Shown here: piece by piece, positions 16,120 to 25,188 of the stretch
Layout of the letters: each line of letters starts with the position of its first letter
How positions within the stretch are numbered: the stretch's first letter is position 1
From: Bryobacteraceae bacterium
GTDB lineage: Bacteria; Acidobacteriota; Terriglobia; Bryobacterales; Bryobacteraceae
Assembly: GCA_041394945.1 (NCBI GenBank)
Contig: JAWKHH010000001.1
Coordinates: forward strand, 186,001-250,000
Length of the DNA: 64,000 nucleotides
Direction of reading: 5' to 3'
Made by a program: the position numbers and the translations under genes
Notes under the pieces: generated by a model
Told to the model about the DNA's origin: nothing
What the model saw: only the letters and a program-made list of their open reading frames with translations
Database searches by the model: none

Positions 16120-18300
16120 ATGTGGACCCGACGGGACCTGCTGGCCGCGCCGGCCGTTTCCCTCATTGCCGAACCCGCCGTTGCCGCCCCAGCCGCCCAA
16201 ATCCCGGACGGCATCACCCGCACTTGGCTCTGTCCCCAGCTTTGGGCCAACCGCCTCCAGGACTGGCGCATTCACAACGGCTGGATCGAGTGCCTCGACG
16301 CCTCCGAACTCCGTTCCGCCATCGCCCTCAGCCGCGAGTGCAAGGCCGGTCCCGGCGAAGTGCACCTCCGCGTCCGGATCCGTCGCGACGCCGCCCTCCT
16401 CGGTTTCAGCGGATTCCTCATCGGCGGAGGCGCCGGCCAGCTCGATTGGCGCGCCGCGGCGCTGATGCTTCCTCCCTCCGGTTCGAACGGCGGCTTCCTC
16501 GCCGTAATGGCCGCCGACGGCACACTCGAATTTCGCGAGCACACCGACGAAACGCAGCCCCTCGCCTACGCCCGGATTCCCAGCGCCCGCGCGCAAGCCA
16601 TCCCCGCGCTCGAAATCGAACTCCGCCTCGATATCGTCCCCTCCACCACGCAGGGCGCCTACGACGTCCTGCTCTCCTCCGGCCGCAACACCGCCGCCCG
16701 CCGCGCCGTTCCCGAAGCCGAAGTCCTCGGCTCGTTCGGCCTCGTCTGCTACGGCGCCCCCGCCGCTTTCCGCGACTTCACCGCCGACGGCTCCAAGCTC
16801 CTCGCCGACGAGTCCCGCGCCACCGGACCCATCCTCGGCGCACTCCACTCCTTGAACGGCCGCGTGCTCAAACTCACCGCACAGTTATTCCCCGTCGAAC
16901 CCGGCGGCGAAGCCCGCCTCGAGATTCGCGCCCCCGGCGAAGCTTGGCGATTCGCCGCCGCCGTCCCCATCGACGACGGTTACACCGCCCGCTTCCGCCT
17001 CGGCGACTGGGACTCCTCACGCGACTGGGAATATCGCGTCACCGCCGCCGGCGGCGCCTACGCCGGCCGCATCCGCAAGGACCCCGGCAACGCCGAGCCC
17101 GTCACCATCGCCCTCTTCAGTTGCCACATGCCCGCCGTCCGCACGGGTCGCGATACGAAGCCCCAAGAGTTCCCCGACGGCAAGTTCCTCGGCCGCTACA
17201 CGCACGATTGCATCTACTTCCCTCACACGCCCGTCATCCAGGCGGCCAGCGCCAAGAACCCGCACCTGCTGCTGTTCACCGGCGATCAGATCTACCAGAG
17301 CGTCCCCACGCCCGCCGACCCCTCGCCCAACCCCGCGCTCGATTACCTCTACAAGTGGTACCTCTGGCTCTGGGCCTTCCGCGACATGACCCGCGACACC
17401 CCGTCCATCGTGCTCGTCGACGACCACGACGTCTATCACGGCAACATCTGGGGCGAAGGCGGACGCGCCGCCCCCGACGGTGACCAGGATGCCGGCGGCT
17501 ACGTCCGCTCCCCCGCCTTCGTCAACCTCGTCCAGCGAACGCAGACTTCGCACAACCCGGACCCGTTCGACCCCACACCCGCTGACCAAAACATCGGCGT
17601 GTATTATTGTTCTTTCGAATTCGGCGGCGTCAGCTTCGCCGTCCTCGAAGACCGCAAGTTCAAAGTGGCCCGCCCCTCGCCCCGCCGCCGCAATCCGCCG
17701 CCCGTACTCCTCGGCGCGCGCCAGGAAAAATTCCTCGAGCAATGGGCGCTCGATCGCTCCAAGCCAAAGCTCTGCGTCACCCAAACCGTCTGGGCCTGCG
17801 CCCACACCACCGAATCCGGCGCGCCTGCGCAGGACTACGATTCGAACGGCTACCCCAAGCCCGGCCGCGATCGCGCCATCCGCCTGGTTCAAAAGGCCGG
17901 CGCACTCCTCCTCTGCGGCGACCAACATCTCGGTACCCTCATCCGCCACGGCGTCGACACCTTCACCGACGGCCCCGTCCAGTTCTGCGCGCCCTCCACA
18001 GGCACCAGCTTCCAGCGTTGGTTCGAACCGGCGGGCCGGCCGCGCACCGGCAACTTCACTGACTTCTTCGGCAACAGGTTCCGCATGCTCGCCGTCGCCA
18101 ACCCGTACGTCACGTACGCGGCCTACCGGCGCGTGAAGCAGCGCGGCAACGGCCTCTTCGACAAATCCAAGAAGCGCGATGGCTTCGGCATCGTCCGCGT
18201 GGACCATCGCCGCCGCCGCTACGTGATCGAATGTTGGGACGACCGCGGTTCCGCCCAGCATCCCGGCTGGCCCTTCACTCTCCGCTTCAACGAGACCTGA
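16120..18300 (+). CDS. PhoD-like metallophosphatase, Tat-exported
   Basis: 726-residue protein with a Tat-type leader (MWTRRDLLAAPAVSLIAEPA), a long N-terminal region with beta-sandwich character, and a C-terminal PhoD-like metallophosphatase domain. Seen: LFTGDQIYQSV near residue 386, VLVDDHDVYHGN near 430, FAVLEDRKFK near 505 and the late metal motif LLCGDQHLGTLIRHG near 600. PhoD enzymes are periplasmic, calcium/iron-dependent phosphodiesterase/phosphomonoesterases. The domain is more diverged from classical PhoD than usual, so phosphodiester specificity is not certain. The following gene overlaps its stop codon by one base. Confidence 0.85.
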   Translation: MWTRRDLLAAPAVSLIAEPAVAAPAAQIPDGITRTWLCPQLWANRLQDWRIHNGWIECLDASELRSAIALSRECKAGPGEVHLRVRIRRDAALLGFSGFLIGGGAGQLDWRAAALMLPPSGSNGGFLAVMAADGTLEFREHTDETQPLAYARIPSARAQAIPALEIELRLDIVPSTTQGAYDVLLSSGRNTAARRAVPEAEVLGSFGLVCYGAPAAFRDFTADGSKLLADESRATGPILGALHSLNGRVLKLTAQLFPVEPGGEARLEIRAPGEAWRFAAAVPIDDGYTARFRLGDWDSSRDWEYRVTAAGGAYAGRIRKDPGNAEPVTIALFSCHMPAVRTGRDTKPQEFPDGKFLGRYTHDCIYFPHTPVIQAASAKNPHLLLFTGDQIYQSVPTPADPSPNPALDYLYKWYLWLWAFRDMTRDTPSIVLVDDHDVYHGNIWGEGGRAAPDGDQDAGGYVRSPAFVNLVQRTQTSHNPDPFDPTPADQNIGVYYCSFEFGGVSFAVLEDRKFKVARPSPRRRNPPPVLLGARQEKFLEQWALDRSKPKLCVTQTVWACAHTTESGAPAQDYDSNGYPKPGRDRAIRLVQKAGALLLCGDQHLGTLIRHGVDTFTDGPVQFCAPSTGTSFQRWFEPAGRPRTGNFTDFFGNRFRMLAVANPYVTYAAYRRVKQRGNGLFDKSKKRDGFGIVRVDHRRRRYVIECWDDRGSAQHPGWPFTLRFNET

Positions 18301-18701
18301 TGCCGGCCATCGGGCCCACCGCCACGCTCACCCTCTGGGTCGCAGGGGCCTTGCTCATCTATCTGGAATGTATCCGCCCCGGCTGGGTGCTGCCAGGCGC
18401 TGCCGGCTCCGTGTTCGTACTTCTCGCCACGGCCCGCCTGGCGAACCTCGGCATCCACGCGCCCGCCCTCGCCATTGCCGCGGCCGGAGCGGCGCTACTG
18501 CTCGCCGAAGCGGTCTTCCGCTGGCCCGGCATTCCTGGTGCAGCCGGAGCGGTCGTACTCGCATTCGCGCTGACACGACTCACTCCGGAACGCCCAATCG
18601 CCTGGTTGGCCGCGATTCCCCTGGCGGTTCTCTTTTCCGCCGTCACCGTGATCCTCGCCTCGCTGGCTTGGCAAGGCTACTGGGCCAAGCGGCTCGGCTG
18701 A
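18300..18701 (+). CDS. NfeD-like small membrane protein
   Basis: 133 residues, almost entirely hydrophobic, with four or five membrane segments. The segment LLIYLECIRPGWVLPGAAG resembles the E-x-x-x-P-G-x-x-x-x-G-x-x-G pattern of the NfeD/STOPP membrane domain, which usually accompanies SPFH/stomatin proteins. No soluble OB-fold domain follows, so it would be an NfeD short form. Start ATG overlaps the previous stop (TGATG). Cytoplasmic membrane. Family assignment is tentative; membrane location is clear. Confidence 0.65.
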   Translation: MPAIGPTATLTLWVAGALLIYLECIRPGWVLPGAAGSVFVLLATARLANLGIHAPALAIAAAGAALLLAEAVFRWPGIPGAAGAVVLAFALTRLTPERPIAWLAAIPLAVLFSAVTVILASLAWQGYWAKRLG

Positions 18702-18716
18702 CATTCCCGACACGGA

Positions 18717-18731
18717 GCCGCGAGCCGCGGC
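18717..18731. terminator. GC hairpin between convergent genes
   Basis: GCCGCG-AGC-CGCGGC, a 6-bp stem with a 3-nt loop, in the 54-bp gap between stops at 18701 and 18756. No T-run. Confidence 0.35.
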
Positions 18732-18755
18732 AAACCATCCCGCCCAAACCCACAA

Positions 18756-18977
18756 CTACTGCGGAATGATGTCCCCATAGCACGGACCAATGGTGTCCCC
18801 GTGCTTCTGCAAATGTAGATCCACCGCTCGCTCATCCACGATCATTTCGCGGCTGTTCAGCGGGTTCCCCGGCGGCGTGTGGCAAATCAGCACTCCGTTC
18901 CCGGCCTCGGCCCGGAACTGGAAAGAAGCCGGCGCAACCAGCATCAAGGCGGCCGGCAACAGCAGAAGTCTTTTCAT
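18756..18977 (-). CDS. Small secreted protein with a CHTPPGNP motif
   Basis: 73 residues: signal peptide MKRLLLLPAALMLVAPAS, then a short mature part with VLICHTPPGNP, a central beta stretch, and HLQKHGDTIGPC. This Cys-His-x-Pro-Pro-Gly-Asn-Pro ... His-x-x-x-His-Gly-Asp-x-x-Gly-x-Cys layout recurs in exported bacterial proteins of unknown role, usually as a short domain; the paired Cys and His could bind a metal or form a disulfide. Periplasmic or extracellular. Divergent from the polysaccharide export gene with a 140-bp gap. Confidence 0.75.
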   Translation of the reverse strand: MKRLLLLPAALMLVAPASFQFRAEAGNGVLICHTPPGNPLNSREMIVDERAVDLHLQKHGDTIGPCYGDIIPQ

Positions 18978-19099
18978 CGGTTCTATATCCCTCCTGCCAT
19001 CACGTTACCCGCCGTACCGGACCATCGGAATAAATCATTCGTACCGAATTCCGTTCCGGCCGCCGTAGTACACAAACCCAAGAACTATCGCCGCGAGCG

Positions 19100-19105
19100 T
19101 ACAAT
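19100..19105 (+). promoter_or_regulatory. TACAAT, candidate -10 of the polysaccharide export operon
   Basis: Preceded by CG and ending 12 nt before the ATG at 19118. No convincing -35. One of the start-proximal TAnnnT hexamers. Confidence 0.38.
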
Positions 19106-19117
19106 GAAGTCTTACCG

Positions 19118-20023
19118 ATGCGACCGTCTGTCCTCACGATCGCTTTCGCGGCCGCTACAACCTTCGCCCAGGAGCGCCTGCCGAATCTTCCCGTCCAACC
19201 CATCGGCCCCTCCGACCTCATCGCCCTCTCCGTCTACGACGCCCCCGAACTCACCCGCACCTTCCGCGTCGATACCGAAGGCAACCTCACCCTCCCCATG
19301 ATCAAGCGCGAGATTCACGCCGGCGGGCTCCTCCCGGCCGACGTCGAAAAGCTGATCGCCACCGCGCTCGCCGAAGAGGAAATCCTGGTCCAGCCCATCG
19401 TCAAGGTCGCCGTCGCCGAATACTACTCACGCCCCATCTCCGTCATGGGCGCCGTTAAGAAGCCCACCACCTTCCAGGCCTACGGACCCGTCACACTCCT
19501 CGAAGCCCTCGCCCGCGCCGAAGGCCTCAGCGAATTCGCCGCGCCGGAGATCCTCGTCACGCGCCCCGGCACGGCGCTCCCGGAGCGCATCTCTGTCTCC
19601 GCCCTCATCGATAAGGCCGAACCCGAAGCCAACCTCCGCCTCGCCGGTGGCGAAGAGGTCCGCGTGCCGGAGGCCGCCAAGATCTTCATCGCCGGCAACG
19701 TGCGTAAGCCCGGCGCCGTCGCCATCCGCGATAAGGATCAGCTCACCGTCCTCAAGATGATCGCCCTCGCCGAAGGTCTGTCCTCCTTCGCCAGCAAGCA
19801 AGCCTACATCTACCGCAAGATCGACGAAGCCCCCGGCAAGAAGGAAATCCTCGTCGAACTCGAAAAGATCATGAAGCGCAAAGCCGGCGACGTCGCCCTC
19901 GAACCCCAAGACGTCCTCTACATCCCGGACGACAGCAGAAAGCGCATCGGCATGACCGTGCTGGACCGGATCGTCCTGTTCGGCAGCACCGCGGGGGCCA
20001 CCGCTCTCGTCTGGAGACGATGA
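19118..20023 (+). CDS. Polysaccharide export protein (Wza-type, SLBB domains)
   Basis: 301 residues: signal peptide MRPSVLTIAFAAATTFAQE, a Poly_export domain starting IGPSDLIALSVYDAPELT (about residues 28-45), and two SLBB-like repeats (YYSRPISVMGAVKKP near 105 and KIFIAGNVRKPGAV near 190). No lipobox Cys is visible, unlike E. coli Wza. Forms or supports the periplasmic/outer-membrane channel for capsule or exopolysaccharide. Overlaps the tyrosine-kinase gene by 4 bp (ATGA), so both are made together. Confidence 0.92.
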   Translation: MRPSVLTIAFAAATTFAQERLPNLPVQPIGPSDLIALSVYDAPELTRTFRVDTEGNLTLPMIKREIHAGGLLPADVEKLIATALAEEEILVQPIVKVAVAEYYSRPISVMGAVKKPTTFQAYGPVTLLEALARAEGLSEFAAPEILVTRPGTALPERISVSALIDKAEPEANLRLAGGEEVRVPEAAKIFIAGNVRKPGAVAIRDKDQLTVLKMIALAEGLSSFASKQAYIYRKIDEAPGKKEILVELEKIMKRKAGDVALEPQDVLYIPDDSRKRIGMTVLDRIVLFGSTAGATALVWRR

Positions 20024-22215
20024 CACCCGAACCCCTGCCGCCCGCGCTGCTCAACTCGGTCCCGCCGGCTCCACTGCCTCCCGGTTGGGATATTGAAGTC
20101 GAGGCGCCCTCCATCCCGCTTTCGCACTATCTCTGGGTGCTCCGCCGCAACCGTTGGCGTATCGCCGCCTTTGTCGTCGCCGCGACGCTGCTGACGTTGA
20201 TCGTCTGCTACCGCCTCACGCCCATCTACGAATCCACCGCCACCATTGATGTCGACCGCCGCATGCCGACCCTCATCCTCGGCCAGGAGTCCATGCAAGC
20301 CACCAACAACGACGCCGATCAGTTCCTCGCCACTCAAATGCGGCTCATCCAGTCGGACTCCGTCCTCCGCCCCGTCGCCGAGAAGTACCAGCTCCGCGAG
20401 AAGGAAGACGAGGATTGGGACGACGAAGTCGGCAAGGATCCCGGCGCCACGGAAACGCCCGTCATCCTCAAGAAGCTCAAAGTCACCCGCCCGCCCAACA
20501 CCTATCTCCTCTACATCGGCTACCGTTCCAAGGACAAGCAACTCGCCGCCGACGTCGCCAACGGCATCGCGCAATCCTATCTTGAGCACACCTACAACAT
20601 CCGCTATCGCGCCGCCAGCGGACTCTCCCAGTTCATGGAGCGCCAGCAGGAAGAACTCCGCGCCAAGATGGAACGCTCATCGGAAGCGCTGCTCAAATTC
20701 GAACGCGAACTCAACGTCATCAACCCGGAAGAGAAGACCAACATCCTCTCCGCGCGCCTCGTTCAGTTGAACAGCGAGTTCACCAACGCCCAGGCCGACC
20801 GTGTCCGCCGCGAAGCCGCCCTCAAATCCATTCGCCAGGGCAACACGCTCGAAGCCGCCTACATCTCATCGCAGAGCGAATCGCTCGAGAAGCTCACCGA
20901 AAACCACAACCTCGCCCGACAGCAGTTCGCCGATATCCGCGCCCGCTTCGGCGCCAATCACCCCGAATACCGCCGCGCCCAGGCCCAGGTGGAAGAAACC
21001 CAGCGCCTGCTCGAGCAAACCAAAAAGGCGATCCTCGAACGCGTCGAGATCGAGTTCCACCAGGCCGCCGAGCGCGAGTCCATGCTCGAAAAATCCGTCG
21101 CCGAAGCCAAGGCCGAATTTGACCGCGTCAACTCCCGCTCCTTCGAATACCAGACGCTCAAGCGCGAAGCCGACGCCGACAAGAAGCTCTACGAGGAGCT
21201 CGTCCGCAAGATCAAGGAAGCCGGCATCAACGCCAGCTTCCAGAACTCCTCGATCCGTATCGCGGACCTCGCGCGCCCCGGCCTCAAACCCGTCTTCCCC
21301 CGCATCGGTCTCAGCCTCGGCGTTGCCTTCCTGCTCTCGCTCATGTTCGCCGTCGGCTTCGCGCTGATCTCCGATACGCTCGACGACACCATTCGCGATC
21401 CCGAACAGGCCCTTCGCTCGCTCCGTACGCCCGTCGTCGGCACCTTGCCACAAGTGAAGCCGTGGCGCACCCAGCTCGCCACCATCGCCTCCGGCAACGC
21501 GGAAGCCACCGAGAAAGGCCGCAGCCTCTCCACCTACGAAGAAGCCATCCGCACTCTTCGCAATTCCATCCTCCTCTCGGACTTCGAACGCCAGTTCAAG
21601 ACCCTGCTCGTCACCAGCGCGTCCCCCTCGGAAGGCAAATCCACCATCGCCATCCATCTCGCCGTCGCGCACGCCCAGCAGCATCACCGCACCCTCATCA
21701 TCGACGGCGACCTGCGCCGCCCATCTCTCCACAAGCGCTTCGCACTCCCCAACACCGTCGGCCTCTCCGACGTACTGCTCGAAAATCTCTCCTGGCGCGA
21801 AGTGCTTCTCCGCCCCGAAGGCCTCGACGGACTCGACATCCTTCCCGCCGGCTCCATCTCCCGCCGCGCCGCCGATCTCGTCGGCCGCGGCCTCCAGCGC
21901 ATCCTCGACGACGCGGCCCGCGAGTACGACCTCATCATCCTCGACGCTCCCCCCCTCCTCGGCTTCCCCGAACCCCTCCAGATGGCCGCCGCCGCCGATG
22001 GCGTCGTCATCGTTGCCCGCGCCGGACAAACCTCGCGCCGCGGCGTCGCCAGCGTCATCTCCACGCTCAACCGCCTCCGCGCCAACATCGTCGGCATCGT
22101 GCTGAACGAGGTCCATCGCGAGATCAGCGACAGCTACTATTACTACGGCTACTATGGCAAGTACTACAAGCATTACCGCGGCGACTCCAAGAAAGACCTT
22201 GTCCCCCGCGGCTGA
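20020..22215 (+). CDS. Polysaccharide co-polymerase / tyrosine autokinase (Wzc-type)
   Basis: 731-residue inner-membrane protein controlling chain length and export. Order: Wzz domain with first membrane segment (about residues 45-65), long coiled coil (about 195-390), GNVR region and second membrane segment near 425-450, then a BY-kinase with Walker A SASPSEGKSTIAIHLA (about 530), Walker A' LIIDGDLRRPS, and Walker B LIILDAPP. The tail is a tyrosine cluster, SYYYYGYYGKYYKHY, the expected autophosphorylation sites. No separate Wzb-type phosphatase or glycosyltransferases are nearby. Confidence 0.94.
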   Translation: MTPEPLPPALLNSVPPAPLPPGWDIEVEAPSIPLSHYLWVLRRNRWRIAAFVVAATLLTLIVCYRLTPIYESTATIDVDRRMPTLILGQESMQATNNDADQFLATQMRLIQSDSVLRPVAEKYQLREKEDEDWDDEVGKDPGATETPVILKKLKVTRPPNTYLLYIGYRSKDKQLAADVANGIAQSYLEHTYNIRYRAASGLSQFMERQQEELRAKMERSSEALLKFERELNVINPEEKTNILSARLVQLNSEFTNAQADRVRREAALKSIRQGNTLEAAYISSQSESLEKLTENHNLARQQFADIRARFGANHPEYRRAQAQVEETQRLLEQTKKAILERVEIEFHQAAERESMLEKSVAEAKAEFDRVNSRSFEYQTLKREADADKKLYEELVRKIKEAGINASFQNSSIRIADLARPGLKPVFPRIGLSLGVAFLLSLMFAVGFALISDTLDDTIRDPEQALRSLRTPVVGTLPQVKPWRTQLATIASGNAEATEKGRSLSTYEEAIRTLRNSILLSDFERQFKTLLVTSASPSEGKSTIAIHLAVAHAQQHHRTLIIDGDLRRPSLHKRFALPNTVGLSDVLLENLSWREVLLRPEGLDGLDILPAGSISRRAADLVGRGLQRILDDAAREYDLIILDAPPLLGFPEPLQMAAAADGVVIVARAGQTSRRGVASVISTLNRLRANIVGIVLNEVHREISDSYYYYGYYGKYYKHYRGDSKKDLVPRG

Positions 22216-22224
22216 TTCGCCCAC

Positions 22225-23508
22225 TTGCTGACCCGCCTCGTCGCCCTCTCCTTCGCCAGCTCCGGCCTCGCCTTCGTCCTCGAACTCGTCCTCGCCCGTA
22301 AATTCGGCGCCACACCTTTGCTCGATGCCTACCGCCTCGCCCAAAGCGTCTTCCTCATCGGCGCGCAGATGCTCGTCCATCAATTGCTGCCCCACGTGAT
22401 CGTCCCCGGCTTCACTCGCCTCCGCGCCGCCGCCGGCGAACGCGCCGCCTGGTCCCATTTCGCCGCCCTCGCCTCCGCACTCGCCATCGCCTCCAGCCTC
22501 GCCGCTGCCATCCTCATGCTGCCCGCCGCCCGCCACGCCCTCGCGCCGGGACTGCACCCCGCGGCCGCCGCCGCGCTCCCTGCCTTCTTCGCCCTCATCG
22601 GACTCGCCGCCCTCGCCAACGTCCTCTCCGGCGCATTCGCCGCCGTCCTCGGCACCTACAACCAATTCGCCGTAGCGCTGCTGCCGCCGCTGTGCATCAA
22701 CGCTTGCGCACTCGCCGCCGTCGCCGCCACGCCCGCCGATCTGGTGACCGCGGCGTTGGGAGGCGGAACGCTGGCCGGAGCCACCGTCGCACTCGCCATT
22801 CACCTCCGCACCGCCGCCGCCATCCCCACTGCCGCCTTGCTCGCGATTCCGCGCTGGTCCCACATCCGCCCATGGCTCGGCGGTATCCTGGCCGCCCTCA
22901 TCACCTGCATCGCCATCGGCCACACCGGCAACATTCTCGTCCAGCGATCGCTCAGCCTCCAGACCCCCGGTAGTATCGCGCTCTTCAGCTATGCCGTCCG
23001 CCTCACAACGCTCATCTACACGCCCGCCGCCCTCTTCGGAAACACCCGGTTCCCGGCCCTCGCCGAAGCTCTTGCCGACGGCGACCCTCACGCGTACTCG
23101 ACCATCCTCCGCGCCGCGCTCGCCCGGACACTGCTGCTGTCCGTCCCCGCCGCCGCCGCGCTCTGGCTCGTCCGCCATCCCCTGGTCAAGCTCCTGTTCG
23201 GCGCCGGCAAGCTGGACCCGTCGTCGCTCGCCAACCTCGCCGAAATGTTCGGTTGGATCGCGCTCACCGCTCCGCTCGGAGCCGTCATCACACTCCTATG
23301 GAAAGTGTTCGCAGCCGCCGGCAGCCACATCGGGATCGTCGCTCCCTCAGCCGTCGCGCTCGCTTTCCTCATCGCGATCCTGCCCGTCTATTCGTCCCGC
23401 GGCCCCGAATCCATCGCCATCGCCTACGCGCTCTGGATCCTCGTCACTGCCGCCGCCACCCTCATCGCGCTCCGCTTCCTCTCCCCGCCCCAGCCGGTGC
23501 GAAAATAG
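22225..23508 (+). CDS. MurJ/MviN-like flippase
   Basis: 427 residues, about 12 hydrophobic segments, resembling the MurJ (MOP-family) lipid-linked oligosaccharide flippase: the first segment ends VLARKFGATPLLDAYRLA, and later come a TGNILVQRSL segment and YTPAALFGNTRFPALAEAL. Shorter than E. coli MurJ by about 80 residues, so the last helices may be missing. TTG start chosen because the first helix is needed and no ATG/GTG exists before it; only 9 bp separate it from the kinase gene. In this setting it may flip the undecaprenyl-linked unit of the exported polysaccharide rather than lipid II. Confidence 0.85.
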   Translation: MLTRLVALSFASSGLAFVLELVLARKFGATPLLDAYRLAQSVFLIGAQMLVHQLLPHVIVPGFTRLRAAAGERAAWSHFAALASALAIASSLAAAILMLPAARHALAPGLHPAAAAALPAFFALIGLAALANVLSGAFAAVLGTYNQFAVALLPPLCINACALAAVAATPADLVTAALGGGTLAGATVALAIHLRTAAAIPTAALLAIPRWSHIRPWLGGILAALITCIAIGHTGNILVQRSLSLQTPGSIALFSYAVRLTTLIYTPAALFGNTRFPALAEALADGDPHAYSTILRAALARTLLLSVPAAAALWLVRHPLVKLLFGAGKLDPSSLANLAEMFGWIALTAPLGAVITLLWKVFAAAGSHIGIVAPSAVALAFLIAILPVYSSRGPESIAIAYALWILVTAAATLIALRFLSPPQPVRK

Positions 23509-23516
23509 CAGTTCGC

Positions 23517-24620
23517 ATGGCCGACACGCCCGACTTCCAACGCTTCCGCTGCACGGGCTGCTCCGCCGACATGCAGTTCGACCCCGCTACCGGCGAGCTG
23601 AAATGCCCCTACTGCGGCAACACCCAAAAAATCTCGCATCCCGTAAACGCCGCCGTCGTCGAACTCCCCTATGACGACTACGCGGGTCAACAGGCCGCCG
23701 CCCATCTCGGAACCATCTCGTCCAAGGCAGTCGAAGTCGAGTGCACCGGCTGCGGCTCCGTCATCGCCTTCGAACCCGGCAACTTCTCCGGCGAGTGCCC
23801 CTTCTGCGCCGCCAGGATCGTCACCCAGCCGCACGATCCAGACCCGCTCATCGCGCCCAACGGTGTGCTCCCCTTCGCCGTCACCAATTCACAGGCCGCC
23901 GCTTCCGTCAGCCAGTGGCTGTCATCGCGTTGGTTCGCTCCCTCCGACCTCAAACGCATCGCCCGTCCCGAAGGCATCCATGGCGTCTACATCCCCTTCT
24001 GGACCTACGACGCCCGCGCCCGCTCCCAATACCACGGCCAGCGTGGCGACTACTATTACGAAACCGAGATGGTCACCGCCTACGTCAACGGACGCCCAGT
24101 CCAGCGCCAGCAGCAGGTCCGCCGGACTCGCTGGAATCCCTGCGCCGGCCAGGTAGCCAACGAATTCGATGACGTCCTCATTCCCGCCACGCGCTCCATC
24201 GACTCCCGCCGCCTCCATGAACTTGACCCCTGGGACCTCGAAGTCGTCAAGCCCTACGAACCCGCCTACCTCTCCGGCTTCCACGCCCAACGCTACCAGG
24301 TGCCGCTCAACGAAGGCCTCGATCAGGCGCGCCAGATCATGGCGTCGACCATTCACCACACCGTCTGCCGCGACATCGGCGGCGACGAGCAGCGCGTCGA
24401 CGACATCCGCACGGCCTACGACGACGTAACGTTCAAACACGTCTTGCTGCCCGTCTGGATCGGAGCCTACCGGTTTCAAGGCAAGGTGTTCCAGGTCATC
24501 GTCAACGCACGCACCGGCGAAGTCCAGGGCGAGCGCCCCTACAGCGCCGCCAAGATCGCCCTCGCCGTCGTCGCCGCGTTGATCGTCATCGCGATCTTCG
24601 TCATGATCCGGAACCAGTAG
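23517..24620 (+). CDS. TFIIB-type zinc-ribbon membrane protein of unknown function
   Basis: 367 residues. Two N-terminal zinc ribbons: FRCTGCSADMQFD...LKCPYCGNTQ (about residues 10-40) and VECTGCGSVIAFE...GECPFCAARI (about 75-100). A central domain contains IHGVYIPFWTYDARARSQYHG and the tyrosine-rich GDYYYETEM, then FKHVLLPVWIGAYRFQGKVF. A single membrane helix IALAVVAALIVIAIFVMIR closes the protein, so the bulk is cytoplasmic. Proteins with this layout are sometimes mis-annotated as primosomal protein; no helicase motif is present. First gene of the zinc-ribbon cluster, 8 bp after the MurJ-like gene. Confidence 0.82.
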   Translation: MADTPDFQRFRCTGCSADMQFDPATGELKCPYCGNTQKISHPVNAAVVELPYDDYAGQQAAAHLGTISSKAVEVECTGCGSVIAFEPGNFSGECPFCAARIVTQPHDPDPLIAPNGVLPFAVTNSQAAASVSQWLSSRWFAPSDLKRIARPEGIHGVYIPFWTYDARARSQYHGQRGDYYYETEMVTAYVNGRPVQRQQQVRRTRWNPCAGQVANEFDDVLIPATRSIDSRRLHELDPWDLEVVKPYEPAYLSGFHAQRYQVPLNEGLDQARQIMASTIHHTVCRDIGGDEQRVDDIRTAYDDVTFKHVLLPVWIGAYRFQGKVFQVIVNARTGEVQGERPYSAAKIALAVVAALIVIAIFVMIRNQ

Positions 24621-24646
24621 CGGCCTCCGCGCGGCAGGACGCCTGT

Positions 24647-24652
24647 TAGAAT
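24647..24652 (+). promoter_or_regulatory. TGTTAGAAT extended -10 upstream of the DUF4190-like gene
   Basis: TAGAAT with TG at the extended position, 44 nt before ATG 24697. The same nine bases occur upstream of coxS. It suggests that 24697-27847 can be transcribed independently of the polysaccharide genes. Confidence 0.4.
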
Positions 24653-24696
24653 GATTCAACCACCGAAAGCGAGGATGAAACCCTCAAGAAACCGCT

Positions 24697-25179
24697 ATGG
24701 ATCCAACTTGCCCGCGCTGTAATAACGCCAATCCGCCCTCGGCGGCTTTCTGCAACAACTGCGGCGCCCCGCTGCGTCAGGCGCCTCCGCCTCCCGGGCC
24801 GCCTCCCCCGGGTCCTCCGCCTCCCGGTCCTCCGCCTCCGCCGCACGGCGGTGGCTACGCGCCGCCTCCGCCCTACGGCCAATACCCCGCGCCGCCCGCC
24901 CCTCCTCCCGGCGGCGGAATGGACAAAAGCGTCATCGCCCTGATCCTCGGAATCCTTTCTCTCGTCGCCTGCGGACCCTTTTCCGCGGTCCCCGGCATGA
25001 TCATCGCCAAGGGCGAAATGAACGCCATCCAGCAGGGCCGCTCCCCCGCCCACAACATGAACAAGGCCAAGTGGGGATGGTATCTCTCCATCGCCGGCCT
25101 CGTCATCAGCGTCCTGTTCACGTGTCTGTGGATGCTGCTCGGCGGCCTGTCCATGGCCGGTGGTGGCGGTTACTACTGA
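24697..25179 (+). CDS. Zinc ribbon + proline-rich linker + DUF4190-like membrane protein
   Basis: 160 residues. N-terminal zinc ribbon CPRCNNANPPSAAFCNNCG (residues about 5-23), a proline-glycine linker of nearly 50 residues encoded by imperfect tandem repeats, then two membrane helices of the DUF4190 type: VIALILGILSLVACGPFSAV and WGWYLSIAGLVISVLFTCLW, with AKGEMNAIQQG between them. The N-terminus is cytoplasmic if the ribbon binds zinc. Function unknown; such proteins often lie near other zinc-ribbon membrane proteins. Confidence 0.83.
   Translation: MDPTCPRCNNANPPSAAFCNNCGAPLRQAPPPPGPPPPGPPPPGPPPPPHGGGYAPPPPYGQYPAPPAPPPGGGMDKSVIALILGILSLVACGPFSAVPGMIIAKGEMNAIQQGRSPAHNMNKAKWGWYLSIAGLVISVLFTCLWMLLGGLSMAGGGGYY
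24781..24846 (+). repeat. Imperfect tandem repeat encoding a Pro-Pro-Pro-Pro-Gly tract
   Basis: A roughly 15-bp unit of the form CCTCCGCCTCCCGGT is repeated about four times and encodes the PPPPG linker of the DUF4190-like protein. Copy number could vary between strains. Confidence 0.7.
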
Positions 25180-25188
25180 GGAGGCCAT

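Noticed and set aside
19006..19060. Imperfect palindrome around ACCGAATTCCGTTCCGG upstream of the export operon
   Set aside because: Too many mismatches to separate from chance.
20866..23178. A 770-codon open frame on the minus strand opposite the tyrosine kinase and flippase genes
   Set aside because: Low-complexity Gly/Glu/Ala reading typical of antisense frames in GC-rich DNA; the plus-strand genes have clear family motifs.
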